DNA of 64,000 bases from Vesta saturnalis (GCA_036346205.1 JARFJB010002136.1:637001-701000); one strand, 5' to 3'; positions 22,241-34,250 are shown, numbered from the stretch's first letter. The notes: generated by a model from the letters alone, not told the origin. Program-made: numbers and translations.

Positions 22241-24440
22241 AAAACTATTTAACCTGAATATGTAATTGTTTTAATTTTTATATTAAATAATTTTGGTTGA
22301 ACTGTTGACAGAATAAAAGCCAACAGTTTTTTGCTATCTCTTATAGATCCCAAAAACACAAATTTGGACCACCCTGTACAATATAAGCATTTGTTGGTGT
22401 TTTCTTTTTGGAAAGTTCTGTAAAACGCTTTTTAATATATAATATTTTCAATGTTAATAATTTTACACTTTTTTTTATTGTTTCGTTATTTTTTATTGAG
22501 TAAAAATAAAATATTAATTTACATTTTACATTTTTTTTACATACATTTACTATAAAATGAAATATACATAAAAATCACTACCGAAATATCTTACTCGTAC
22601 AAGTATAAAAAATTAAAAATTAATTTTACATTAAAATTAAAAGTTACAGGAAGGCGATGAAGATCGGAGAATGCCATTTTGCTTTAAGCTACTGTAAAGG
22701 CCAAATATAATGACTGGGTTTTTTGAGAAATACTTGTTTTATTCGTAAATCCACATCATTTACTCTAAAAAGTGTACCACCCATTAAAAACTGACGAAGC
22801 CAAGAAAATGAATATCGTCTTATTCATAAGCAACATTCACACAACTATTGTACATACATTTTAATTGAATAATTTAAGCTCATCTTATTAAATGTGAATT
22901 TGGCATATAGGTTTATCGGTCTCTTTAAAAAGTTATAATACAACTTTTCTGTAAAATTTATAACATACAATATTGAGCCACCTAAAATATCACATGGGAT
23001 TTATTGTATTCATCTTGGCGAAGTACCATCCCGTATATCATTGAATTATAATATTTCTTCACTATTATGAATTATATGTATATTGGTCTTTACCACGGTA
23101 TGATTATATTCGAAATTTGACACTCAAATTTACAGTTAAAAGGTGTTTTACGCTGTTCACAATACTTCTGCACTGGGCGTCATTTGCTACGTCACGCGCG
23201 CTAAAATTGGCTGCAACTACATGCGCAACATCATACCTTGTATTTATTATATCGTGAGTGAAACCAAAATGTTAACACAATAGGAGGGTTAAGATATAAA
23301 CATTTAATGTTACTTCTTGGACAGCAGATACTGATAATATGGGGACCCCCATTTTCTTTAGAGTGTAATAAATGATGATTAAAAGAAGAAAATGTAGGAA
23401 ATGAGGAAACAGTCAAAGGATAAACAAATGGAGGTTATGTAGTATTAGTCAAATGAGAATTAAATTCATATGCATATAAAACAAATTGTTCGCGTTTATA
23501 GGTTTACTCTTTCTACTACATTTGCTTATTCAATACTGTATGTCGATTTTGTCAAATGCACTACGAATCTTCACCATTCTTATTTAATTCACTGATTTTT
23601 ATGAGAAGACAGTATAAAAGAATTGGATAGCTAGATTCATAAATTAATGACGTAGCGGTAAACACTCCTGGCTAGAATAGTAATTGTATATAAGAGAAAT
23701 TGTGGAATTATATTGTATTTAAAACATTAGCGTTATTAAATTGATAAATGCCATTAGCTATGGCTATAGAATGTCTCAACAAAATTTTCGTAGCGGTGGC
23801 AGAGGGCAACAAAAATAAAACCATTCTTTAATTATCTTGTGGTCTGGAAAAAGTCGTTTGTAATAGCTAACACATATTCATAATTCTGTAATAAACTGAA
23901 AAATACAATTTTGTAGGGCGTAGAAGGGTTTTACAATATTTAATGTTAGGGTAACAAATATAAACCTTTTTATGTACTAGACAGACGAGACGATATAAGA
24001 ACTGTACTAAGTATATCACCTGCCAATACATATGAAAAAGTTATGTATTTTTTACCCTCCATCGCCAGCATTGTAATTTTGTTAAGATAGAAATTCCATT
24101 TTTTCAATTGTTACAATTAAGACAAGATAAATCAAATCAAATGAAATTATATGCTCAAAACTGAAAATTCAAAATTATATCAACGTTTACCTGAATCAAT
24201 TTAAAACTTAAAGCTACGTTTTTGTGATAGCGACGTGTATCAGAAAAGCGTGAAAAATTAAATTAAATGGCATTTCGTCAAATCCTTTATTCATGTTGAT
24301 AACCGATAAGACAATAGTTGGTATGCCTATGTATGATATACCAAGAATTATATCCTTTTACGATCAAAAACTAAGATTTGTGTGGATTGTTTTATCCCTT
24401 TTGCAGAAACGCAAAATTCTGAGCTATTGTGAACTTTCAT
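22241..24440. other. AT-rich DNA, one possible mariner end, no gene seen
   Basis: Near 22363-22376 the sequence GACCACCCTGTA resembles the outer end of mariner-type inverted repeats in this window (TACAGGGTGGTC on the minus strand), so a solo end may be present. I recognise no other element and no coding region across these 2.2 kb. Confidence 0.4.
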
Positions 24441-25186
24441 AGTGTACAGGATGGTTCATTTTCGATGTTTTCTTATGGAAAGTACCCTTTCTATTACAGA
24501 TAGACAAAAAGTAATGTGGGGTCCTTATGCTCGATTTTGGTGTTAATTAAGATCCAATAGTCATAATCAAGATATCTCTGACCATTATTGCGCAATTAGC
24601 CAAAATTGAAAAAATGGCGATTTTGAAAAACTTTCTAAATGTATCGACAACTGCAAAAACGTTCTTAAGGCACTTTTTTAAGTAGAATCCGTTGGTGCAT
24701 TCACATTTTTAATACCTCCTTAATTTAAAAAGATATGACATAAAGTAGTATTTTTATTATATGGAAACCATAGTTGGCTATGACATTTTTAAATGACATT
24801 TATTTGTGCTTTTTAAAAATATATAACACCTCTATGCTATTTTAATAATTAATTGAGTTTGTTAAGTTTTTCTTAATTGGTATATTTGTTAAGGATAACA
24901 GTTGGCTTAGAAAACCAGATATGAAATTGAATGAAGATATTCTACTCAAAAAAGAAATTTCACTTCCAGTAAAATATTTTAGAGACATTTTGTAATTCAA
25001 ATAAGTTTAATTGTAATGTTGTTCTTGTGGAATGGTAACAAATTATAAAATCTAAAGGTTGAATAAAAAATTATCAAAAAACCTCAAATGCAAATGAAAT
25101 GAAATGAAAATAAACAATATAACATCATCAGAAATTATGAAAAGCTAACAGCAAATCAATTTTTATACGTATGTAAACATCTAATT

Positions 25187-26186
25187 CTATAAACGAACAA
25201 ATTGTCTTCTAATTGAATTTATAGAGTTATATATAGATAATGGTGTTAATTGTGTAAAAGCCACACGAACATTTTCTTTTAACTCATTCACAGTATTATT
25301 AGTTCTTTTGTATATAATGTTTTTCAAAACCCAAAAAGAAGTCTAGAGGCGAAAGATCGGGTGAACGAGCAGGCCACAAAATTGGTGCTGTCGTTCCCAT
25401 GTAGCTATTAGGAAAACGTAAATTTAAGTCGTCACTAACTACACGGGAATTATGTGCGGGAGCTCCGTCTTGCTGAAATATGACATTGCAATATTGTGCT
25501 AAAGGAAGACTCTGTAGAAATCCGTTTTTAATGCAGCACCACACATTTATTCCAAATTTCCCTTTTCTCCTGCGGGCAACACTGAGATGGGCGTTAGTAT
25601 CTGCCCAGTAAGGTAAATTGCGATTACTAAAAATACCATCACTACTGATATGCGCCTCGTCTGATCATGCAATAGAGTTTGAAAAATTAGGTATATTTTG
25701 GCACTGGCTTATATACCAGTTACAAAACTCAGTACGCCGCCTTCTGTCGTCTATAGTCAAAAAATGTTCTTTCCGAAATCTATAGCAATGGTATTTGTGT
25801 GTCTTTAAAATTCGAAGGGCTTTGCTTCGAGACACACCTAGATTAACCATCTGTCTAGATGAAGTTGTTGGCTCTGCTTCGACTTGTCCTAAGACCACCA
25901 TTGAATTTTTTTCAGAATTTCGTTTAAAGTAAGTTTTTGGTCTGGGATTTTTTAAAGAACCGAATTCAATTAAATCTATCCGTAACCTAAAATTAATTAC
26001 GATATTGTTTTGAGCTAGCAAAAGTTTTAATTTCTATTAACTATACCGTTCAAAAATATTTTTATTTGGCTGCTGCCTTTCAGGAAAATTTTGTAAATAT
26101 AATTCCGATGCCACATTCTTATCACCTTCGGATAATATAAAACACTTTAACATGCAAAATTTTTCTGAATTTGTATAATTAGGCAT
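25187..26186 (-). pseudogene. Mariner transposase, DD41D, with 60 bp intron, few lesions
   Basis: Exon 1 starts at 26186 (MPNYTNSEKFCMLKCFILSE) and ends NIFE plus two bases at 26047. A GT-AG intron of 60 bp (25987-26046) joins it in frame to RLRIDLIEFGSLKNPRPKTY. The next block is RQMVNLGVSRSKALRILKTH. A TGA at about 25665 replaces the tryptophan before SDEAHISSDG, which holds the first aspartate. The second is in FQQDGAPAHNSRVV and the third in SPLDFFLG, 41 residues apart. A second in-frame stop follows HYIQKN, after which NTVNELKENVRVAF and QFVRL lead to the natural end at 25187. Only two stops separate this copy from an open frame, so it is relatively young. Confidence 0.85.
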
Positions 26187-26374
26187 GTTAATAACTAAAT
26201 TCCAAGATCACTTTGTTGCACACTTCTAATTTTTAATTTATTATTTGACATATAGGTATCATTTGTTTTTACTTAAATAAATCTCAGCCTCCTATGCCTA
26301 CTGTGTATTCTTAATATAAAACGTAAATAAGAAAAACTTAAAAAATCAATTAATTATTAAAATAGCATAGAATG

Positions 26375-26377
<3 letters not shown>

Positions 26378-26417
<40 letters not shown>
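26378..26417. repeat. (TA)n microsatellite inside a mariner inverted repeat
   Basis: About 20 TA dinucleotides lie within the right inverted repeat of the mariner at 24447-26795. The left repeat has only a short ATATAT at the corresponding place (about 24822). Confidence 0.9.
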
Positions 26418-26421
<4 letters not shown>

Positions 26422-26799
26422 AAAAGCACAAAAAAGTGTCATTTAAAAATGTCTAGCCAACTATGGTTTCCATATAAAAAAAATACAACTTTATTTCATA
26501 TCTTTTTAAATTAAGGAAGTATTAACAATGTGAATGCACTAACGGATTCTACTTAAAAAAGTGCCTTTTTTGTTTATCGATACATTTAGAAATAAAAAAG
26601 TAATTCTAGTTTTTCAAAATCGACATTTTTTCAATTTTGACTAATTGCGCAATAACGGTCAGAGATATCTTGATTCTGACTATTGGATCTTAATTAATAC
26701 CAAAATCGAGCACAAGGACCCCATATTACTTTTTGTCTATCTGTAATAGAAAAAAGGTACTTCCCATAAGAAAACATCGAAAATAAACCACCCTGTACA

Positions 26800-27745
26800 C
26801 ATAAATCAGAAATCGTAAATCAGCAGAATCGAGCTCAAAATCAAATTCACTTGCTTTTTTCGAACCTCCTAATTTGAACATTATTATTATTATTATATAA
26901 AGAAATATTTGAAAAAAACTATAGATGTGTGTGAAATTTTTCCTTTGCCATAAATACGGATGATATTCCAGAAGTAGGGTAATTTTAAAATATTCTAAAA
27001 CAAAAAATTTAAATTGCAATTTAAAACACGGAAGTAAACAGACTATATGAGTTAGGTTAGTGCTAGTTCACTTTATCAATGTTTGGATTAACCTTTCTTT
27101 GTTATTGACTCATAATTAAACATAAATAAAATAGTCTTAACATTAGTTTGTTCTTAAATGATATTGCAATTATCACCGCAATTTAATGTTTCATTGGATA
27201 ATACGTATTTTCTTTTAGTCGTATTACAGTACTATAAAGTGCATTACTGAATTTTGATGGCATAATATGGAATTTTTGTTGATTAAATCAGACACCAAAA
27301 TTGTGAAAGATTCCACGAACATTGCGCTAATTTAATAATTTGTAACATGTATTTATTATTAAGCTATAATTTTACACATTTATATATAATAGGTTCCTTC
27401 ATATTTTATCATTTTAACTTTACACAAAAATTATCTTTCGATAATAGTGTTAGTAGAAATGAATCATTCATTAATTTAATTTTATTGTATTTGTTTATGA
27501 TAGTATGTTATAACGAAGCCGTACGTTTCCAAAATTGCCCAACTGAGAAGACCGTAAAGTAAGCATGCTTATGCGTAAGAAATAAATGGTATTGACAAAA
27601 TGATGACAAATAAAAAGTTAATAAATCCATTATAATCTAATTGTATAACGATATATAAGAGATGTCATAAATGGGATCAAATTCACGTGGTATCGGAGAG
27701 CATCAATACGAACCCACATGATTTTTTCGTAATGGAAAGTGTGCG
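26800..27745. other. AT-rich DNA, no gene seen
   Basis: Only short frames without recognisable motifs. No repeat structure noted apart from an (ATT)n-like run near 26882-26895. Confidence 0.4.
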
Positions 27746-28000
27746 ACAATCTTGAAAACGGTAAGAGATACGAAGGCGGTTAAATCAGAGAAAAGTTGTA
27801 TAATTTATGGCATGTTCACATGTAATTTGCAAAAGTTCATTATTGTTTATCGTTTCCGAGATTTAAAACAAAATGTGATTTTTGGGTTTTTATTTTTTCG
27901 TAATTCCTTCATTTATTTTAAAAGAGTTTTAAAAACCAAAAATACTTCTTCATTGTCACTTTTTGAACTCTTATGAGATGGCGTTTTCAAATTTTTTATT

Positions 28001-28032
28001 CGACGTTTCGTCTCCGAGAAACCAGCATCAAC
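28001..28032 (-). other. Hammerhead-like hairpin of Penelope type (left arm)
   Basis: Minus strand: GTTGATGCTG, then a five-pair stem GTTTC with GAGAC around TCG, then GAAACGTCG. The arrangement recalls the (C)TGATGA-stem II-GAAAC core of hammerhead ribozymes that Penelope-like elements carry. The first core base is T instead of C and two extra bases precede the stem, so cleavage activity is doubtful. Confidence 0.35.
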
Positions 28033-28289
28033 TTTATTTTTTTTGTAGCGCCGCAACCAACAAAATACCCTGTATTCGATAGTATTTTTTATTACGAATT
28101 AGACGGCTTTGATAAAATAACACTTGTTTAACATTTTGTTGAAAACTGTTTAACTTAGTTTTATTGCGTTGAGATCGTTGTTGTTATTTGAATTGTACGT
28201 ATTTTAAGTTATTCTTATTACCATTAGTTCGTGGGTTGTTTTTTTTTTATTTTGTTTAGTTAATTTATAATTAATCAATAAGTGTATCT

Positions 28290-28809
28290 ATGGAAAGACG
28301 AAATTTTACAAGCTAAGAAAAGTTCGATATGTTGACATGCTACATCTTGTCCCACAGAAATTGTGTAGTTACTGACCAGATGTATTTGGATAAATATCCT
28401 GAACGAAGGCAACCTGGTAAATCCATTTTTAGACGTTTGGAATCTAATTTAAAAGAATTTGGTTCATTTACGAAACATGTTCTATCCCGTCAAAAACAAT
28501 CTAATGACGAAAAAGCTAATACCGTTTTACAAGCCGTTGTTGAAAACCCTGAAATATCGACAATACAAATTGAACATCGCACTGGTATTTCTAATTCTAC
28601 AGTACAATTCATTTTAAATCAGATTAAGTTTCATCCGTATAAAGTATAAATTTCGGGTCTTAGACCAACTGATAAGGAGCGGCGAGCAGGTTTTTGCGAA
28701 TAGTATACTAGAAAGTGTAACGAAGCTCTAAATTTTCTTTTTAAAAGAATAACCACTGTGTCAACATTGCGTTCGGGAAAATGGCAACCATTTTGAACAG
28801 TTCTTTTAA
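28290..28809 (+). pseudogene. Mariner transposase, catalytic core deleted
   Basis: The frame from ATG 28290 gives MERRNFTS, a stop, then EKFDMLTCYILSHRN and DKYPERRQPGKSIFRRLESN, followed by the second HTH IEHRTGISNSTVQFILNQIK and FHPYKV. After a stop come LRPTDKERRAGFCE and TRKCNEALNFLF. The sequence then jumps to CQHCVRENGNHFEQFF, the usual mariner C-terminus. So the whole DDD catalytic region, roughly 200 residues, is missing by internal deletion. The result would be a non-autonomous derivative that keeps both coding ends. Confidence 0.8.
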
Positions 28810-29065
28810 GGTGAAAATCTATTAAACTATCGAGTTGATGTTAAGTTTTTTAGTTTTATTCTGCCTTAAAATTGATTTAGCTTTTTTAAAACTTCTGTGT
28901 TTGTAATATCCTAATATAATTAACTCACAACCTAGTAATTCTAATGCTATATAATACGCACTATGTTATTACGCAGATTTTGTGAAATCACAGATTTTAG
29001 GTTTATTATTTAAAATACACATGTATTATCTTACAAAATTTTTAATCAAACGCAAGAAAAATATA

Positions 29066-29409
29066 CAGGGTGTTCCGTTAAAAAAGCCATAAGTTTTATT
29101 TATAGCTAAAAATTGACAGCTTACAGCAAAATACCACTACGCCCCTGGATTCTACGTAAAAAAACTGTATAAGAACCAATTTTTACCTTTGCCATACATT
29201 AACGATAACGTAGATGCAAGGGGAGTCCCAAAATGCAATATTTTAAATTTCGCCCTGTAACTCAGAAATGTAGCGTGCTATGAAAGTTTTGTTTATACCG
29301 GCGTTCGTTCTTCTCACAAAAAAGTAGCACAGTGTTGTGAAAACCGCAACTCTGTATATTTACACGTAAGTGAGATACCCCGAAATATCATCGAAAATGG
29401 GACACACTG
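29066..29409. mobile_element. Solo mariner inverted-repeat module (MITE-like), 344 bp
   Basis: It begins CAGGGTGTTCCGTTAAAA after TA (29064-29065) and ends ATGGGACACACTG before TA (29410-29411). The same two-ended module, 322-341 bp, forms the outer part of the inverted repeats of the mariners at 5956-8426 and 39877-41681. Here it stands alone. The two ends are an imperfect inverted pair, CAGGGTGTTCC and CAGTGTGTCCC. Confidence 0.65.
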
Positions 29410-29539
29410 TACATAAAAAAAAATATTAATTCGAATTTTTCTTAAAAATGAGTTTCAAAGCCGTAATGGTTAAATTCGTAATAAAAAATACTATCGAATA
29501 CAGGGTGTTACGTGGATTGAGGCGATATAAAAGAATAAA

Positions 29540-29569
29540 GTTGATGATGGTTTCTCGGAGACGAAACGT
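29540..29569 (+). other. Hammerhead-like hairpin of Penelope type (right arm)
   Basis: Plus strand: GTTGATGATG, stem GTTTC-TCG-GAGAC, then GAAACGT. It is the mirror copy of the hairpin at 28001-28032. A third, more diverged copy stands at 31944-31972 (GTTGATGATG, GTTCC with AGAC, GAAACGTTC). Confidence 0.35.
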
Positions 29570-30599
29570 GGAATAAATAATTTGAAAACGTCATCTAATA
29601 GAATTCAAAAAGTGAATGAAGAAGTATTTTTGGTTTTTAAAAATCTTTTAAAATAAATGAAGGAATTACGAAAAAAGAAAAACTCAAAAATCTCATTTTG
29701 TTTTAAAGCTCGGAAACGATAAACAATAATGAACTTTTACAAACTACATGTGAACATGCCGTAAATTATACAAATTTTCTCTAATTTAACCGCCTTCGTA
29801 TTTTTTACCGTTTTCAAGATCCCCATGCTGTTCATCCTTATCTTGGCACGTTGTATACTAATACTCTGTGGCCAGGATAATGAGGGCCACTATGGGGTTC
29901 TTGGAAACGGTAAGATACGGATTCGGTGAAATGGGAGAAAAGTTGCGTAATCAAAGGCCTAAGAAAATGATGTTTAGAAATCCCTGAGAAAAGTTTTGGT
30001 TTTAAGTTATTTTGAAAAAATAGAATTTTTGGTTTTTACAAGTTATATTTTTCTGGCGTTAATATTTGATCTAGACCAAAACCGATGACACTTCTTTACA
30101 GCAACTTATGGTGTATAACACATTATGGTTTAATTGTGTTTTAATCTTTTTTTCGACCTTAATCAAGAAAATTCCTAGACCTGTCATAGATTTTTATTTT
30201 TTAAGAATTAAGAATTACCTATACCTATTAATGATGTACTCATTTAATAAAAAACCAGGATCATATCAATGTAAATTAACAGAAGCCCCGAAATGAAAAA
30301 AAAAAGTGAATATGAACAAAACAATTAAATCTAAAGCATATGTTCAAATAAGTTTTCATTGTTTTCCAAGCAGAGATAGCACTTTTTCACAGTAGATTCT
30401 AAAACCCTGATCAGCATTTCTGTGGAAATACTAGTAATTGCTTTTAGTACTTACGGTTCGGTTTCAACATTTTGTTGGTATACAAGAAAACATTAAGCAG
30501 GGGGTTACATCTGGGGAACGTGCTAGTTGGAGTGTCTCTGAATAGGTATCAATGACTTTCCCTGGAAATCATACTCAAAGATACTCTCTAACTCATCGA

Positions 30600-31224
30600 G
30601 GGCATCCTCTAAATTATTTTCCATTAAATGATGTAACGCTCTGCTGTTAAACTATAATGGTAAATAAACGGCCTCCCAATCGTTGCGCCAAAAATACCGC
30701 CCCAATTATTAAAACCAAATCGGTTTTGATGTCTTGACGTTTTATTTAAACGTGGATTGGTTTCAAACCAATAACGGACATTTCTTCTATTAAAAATGCC
30801 ATTATTTGCAACCATGCTCTCATCAGACCATACTTGATATGGAAAATTAATATTCTCCTAGAATTTTCTTGTATACCTTTCACAGAATAAGCGACGTCTT
30901 TCTAAATTACCCGGTCGAAGTACGTAGCAAAGTCTCTATGGATGAAATTATTGTTTTTTTTTTAAATTAAATGTGCCGTTGATTTTGGTATATGAACGTT
31001 TTGTTCAATTCGCCGGGTTATTGTTGATCTTTTGCCGAGAAACTCCAGGTTTTTAAGGAACCATACGCTTTAAAATTTGACACCAACTTGCTAAAATTGT
31101 TTTTATTTGGCTGCCTCCCTTCGAGATACTTCTCTAAATACATACGTTCCGCAACAGAACAGTTTTGCTTGGATGAAATGAAACGTTCTTCATTAGAAAA
31201 CATAATTAATAGAATATTAGACAC
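30600..31224 (-). pseudogene. Mariner transposase, N-terminal and middle part
   Basis: Minus strand: MSNILLIMFSNEERF, then CSVAERMYLEKYLEGRQPN (HTH region) and FSKLVSNFKAYGSL. Frameshifts follow, with DFATYFDRVI and KDVAYSVKGIQENSR. The first catalytic aspartate lies in VWSDESMVANNGIFNRRNVR, followed by HQNRFGFNNWGGIFGATIG. The second and third aspartate motifs are not recognisable downstream. Several stops. Probably truncated when the inverted-repeat element B was rearranged. Confidence 0.75.
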
Positions 31225-31494
31225 TTAACTGATGTTTCAAATAAACAACGTGACTGTCAATCCAAATATATAACACACCTCTTCATTTGTGTTCGAAAGC
31301 ATGCTTTTGCCTTAGAAACGGAAATAATTGTAAAAGTAGAATTTGTTACTTATGTATGAATCTGACATGATTCTGCCATTGGATTATTATTAAATATCTA
31401 ACTGATCTAAATTGTTAACTGATCTAGGCATTTATTTATTATTAAAATGTGAATGATACACAAGAAAATGCTAGGAGAATTATAAATTCTCCGT

Positions 31495-31615
31495 AACAAA
31501 TAATATGGTCTGATGAGAGCATGATTACGAATAATGGTATTTTCAATAAACGAAATATCGATTATTGGTCTGAAAACAATCCCCGTTTAAACAAAAAGTC
31601 GATTTGAATCTAGTA
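31495..31615 (+). pseudogene. Mariner transposase scrap
   Basis: About 120 bp in plus orientation read IWSDESMITNNGIFNKRNID followed by YWSENNPRLNKKSI and a stop. It corresponds to the first-aspartate region of the copy at 30600-31224, in opposite orientation and 700 bp away, so it is a second broken copy or part of an inverted duplication. Confidence 0.75.
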
Positions 31616-32264
31616 TGTACACTGATATTTTCTGGTACTTTACCATCATAATCTACTTTGATAAATCCTTGTTTTTTTTTATTATTAAATTAGTACATCA
31701 ATTTAGTCATTGGATTGCTATTAAATACTTAAATGATATATACTGTTAATAGATATAGATGATTATCAATTCTTAATAAATATAAAATTATGTACAGGCC
31801 CGTAATAGGAATTTTCTTGATTAAGGCCAAAAAAAAGACTAAAACGTAAATAAGCCATAACGTGTTATATCATAGGATCCGGAATAAAAAGGACTTTCAT
31901 AACCTGATATCAGAATACGAGGGCCGTATTTAAAAAAAATTAAGTTGATGATGGTTCCGCAAAGACGAAACGTTCGATTAAAAAACTAATAATACCACCT
32001 TAAAGGGAATTAAAAGTTGCTGTGGAGAAGTGTAGTCGGTTTTGGTCTAGATCAAATATTAACGCCAGAAAAAAATAATTTGTAAAATGCAAAAATTCTA
32101 TTTTTTCAAAATAACTTAACAAAACATTTTTCAAGGATTTCTGAATCCCCTTTTTTTAGGCCTTTTACTATGCAACTTTTCTCCCATATAACCAAATCTG
32201 TATTTCTTACCGTTTCCAAGATCTCCATAGCGGCCCTCATTATCTTGGACGAGTGTACTATAAT

Positions 32265-32920
32265 ATTCGTTATGTAGCATCAAAGCAACAACTACCACTC
32301 GAGGGGTTAGCCACGACACATTTTATAAGACAAAGATTTTTTACATTGTAAAAAATTGGCACTATTTTTCTTAATTTCCCAGAATTTTATCAAAATTTTT
32401 CCGTAGTTCCTCAATATTTCTACTGTCTTCCCCAAAAATTCCTGAACATTTCCTTAAATTTTTTACAATTTCCTTGATATTATCTCCCATTTCTGTCTCA
32501 ATTTCCACAAGTTTCCTTAAAGTTGCCTTTAATTTCGCTCATATCATAGCCTCGATTCCTCATTTTGTAAAAAGTTTGAACAACAAATCCGTATGCAAAT
32601 GTATAGGTCCATATACAATTATTCGTTATGTAGCATCAAAGAAACAAGAATCACTCGAGAGGTTGACCACGAGCCATTTTAGGGGACAAATATTTCCTTC
32701 ATTACCAAATTTGCCACTATTAACTTCGAAGAATGTCATCAAAATTTTTCCGAAGTTCCTCAACAATTCTACGGACAAAATTTCCTGAAAATTTCCCTAA
32801 ATTTCCTAGGTATTATCTCGCATTTCCGGCTAATTTCCACGAGTTCCCTTAAAATTGCCTTTCCCTTATGTCATCTTCATTTTCTCATTTTTTAAAAGTT
32901 TAGAACAGTAAACCTATATA
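32265..32920. repeat. Tandem duplication, 358 bp period
   Basis: ATTCGTTATGTAGCATCAAA occurs at 32265 and again at 32623. The copies share CACTCGAGnGGTTnnCCACG, ATCAAAATTTTTCCG, GTTCCTCAA, TTTCCTGAAnATTTCC and AATTTCCnCnAGTTTCC-like blocks. They differ by substitutions and small gaps. No coding content recognised. Confidence 0.8.
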
Positions 32921-33640
32921 TAATTTTTTAAGAGTGTATTAAGTACGTAAACTAAAAACTAATAACTTCAATGAGATATTGTAAACTTTATTCATGTAAC
33001 ATTTGCTTTTTTAATTCTTTGTAATTCCTGCCGCTTCTGGATTAGTCCTCAGTACTTACTGAAAATGGACTGTTTCTAATTACGTTGACTGGAGCGAAAA
33101 ATATTTGAAGACGTTCGACAAGTTCCATGCCTGCACAAGTTGGTCCAACTGTTTCAGAAGTTTTACTTTGTATTTTCTATGAAACCGTTGTGTTATTGAC
33201 CAACGCATTTCGTAGAAAACGGCAGAATATCTATCTATTTGGTATAGAGCCCATGTGCTGAATCCATTTCTTGACTTTTTTCTTCGCTTTCTTCTAACTC
33301 AATTCCGCCAGATTCGTTAGGATCATGTAAACTTATGTCAGACGATTTTACTGACATACTACTAGTAGAATATTGTGATCTGAATGTGCATCGTCATTTA
33401 ATACATCTATACTTTTCAAACTGTTCTCGATCAGTACTTAATTTACCGGCAATGCCATTAAAGTACCAACACAGTACCGATTTTCTTACTATTATAGACT
33501 TGAAATTTTCCAACTTGACCGTAAGAAACGTACCACAATTCTCTTTTCTGCCTTATTATGTTCTGAAGTATAATCTCGAAGAGCCAAACGTTATGGAAAT
33601 CACGAACACCTTAATGGTTCGATTCATCATAATTTGGTGC
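32921..33640. other. AT-rich DNA, no gene seen
   Basis: A plus-strand open frame of 102 codons (33335-33643) has no motif I recognise and no start context or neighbouring exons to support it. Confidence 0.35.
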
Positions 33641-34250
33641 TAAAACCATATTTGATCAGCAATTAAAATAATCCAACCAACAAATTTTACTTTAAGATAA
33701 CGCCAAACTAACACCAGATTATGACAGATTCGTAACTCTGATACCATATTTGGTTATAAGGTTTTCGTGATTTCCCTAACACGTAAAAGCGGTGAATCCA
33801 GTTTTGTAGTACCAAATAGCGCCAAATTACAACCATATGATAACTTGCAACCACGTTTGGTTATAAGGTTTTGTGATTTCCATACCGTTTAAGCCCAAAA
33901 TTGTTATAAGCAAATCCCAACAATAAATTTCACTTTGAAGTAATGAGTTAGCATCTAATATTGATATAGCTTTCATTCTGATACCTTGCTTGTCTATAAG
34001 GTTTTTGTAATTTCCATAAAGATCAAGTCCAAACATTTGTAAAAAATACGAGCAAAAAGTTTCAATTTAGACTAAATTCCGATATTTGATATTATGCTTG
34101 GTTATAAAGTTTTCGTGATTACCACAGTGTTTAATCTCAAAAATTCTATAAAAAAATGAGAGTAACAAATTTCATTTTATCGTAATAAAGATTAGCGCTA
34201 AATTGTGGCATATAAATTATTTCGATACGATTGTTGGCCACCAGTGTGAA
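33640..34250. repeat. Diverged tandem repeat, about 105-135 bp period
   Basis: The block TTGGTTATAAGGTTTTCGTG recurs in variants near 33751, 33857, 33990 and 34101, each followed by ATTTCC(A/C) and preceded by a segment with GATACC or CAACC. Spacings are 106, 133 and 111 bp. Confidence 0.75.

Larger units (their letters stand above)
24447..26795 (-). mobile_element. Mariner, DD41D type, with about 450 bp inverted repeats
   Basis: The left end CAGGATGGTTCATTTTCGAT and the right end, reverse-complemented, CAGGGTGGTTTATTTTCGAT are flanked by TA (24445-24446 and 26796-26797). Inverted homology runs inward for about 440-470 bp (24447-24890 and 26325-26795). The right repeat contains a (TA)n expansion at 26378-26417 that is absent at the matching place on the left, so it arose after the element formed. 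Transposase on the minus strand. Confidence 0.85.
27749..29820. mobile_element. Inverted-repeat element A, arms about 360 bp, with mariner core
   Basis: The left arm 27749-28118 and the right arm about 29454-29820 are reverse complements with modest divergence; both contain TCTTGAAAACGGTAA, CATGTTCACATGTA and TTCGTAATTCCTTCATTTAT in their own orientation. Each arm carries a hairpin motif of the form TTGATG(A/C)TG, stem GTTTC-TCG-GAGAC, then GAAACGT. Between the arms lie a deleted mariner transposase and a 344 bp solo mariner end module (29066-29409). Confidence 0.7.
29879..32241. mobile_element. Inverted-repeat element B, arms about 230 bp, with mariner core
   Basis: The left arm 29879-30110 and right arm 32010-32241 are reverse complements: AATGAGGGCC, CTTGGAAACGGTAAGA, ACTTTTCTCCCAT-type and TAATATTTGATCTAGACCAA blocks are shared. 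The interior contains a minus-strand mariner remnant (30600-31224) and a short plus-strand fragment of the same family (31495-31615). Confidence 0.65.
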
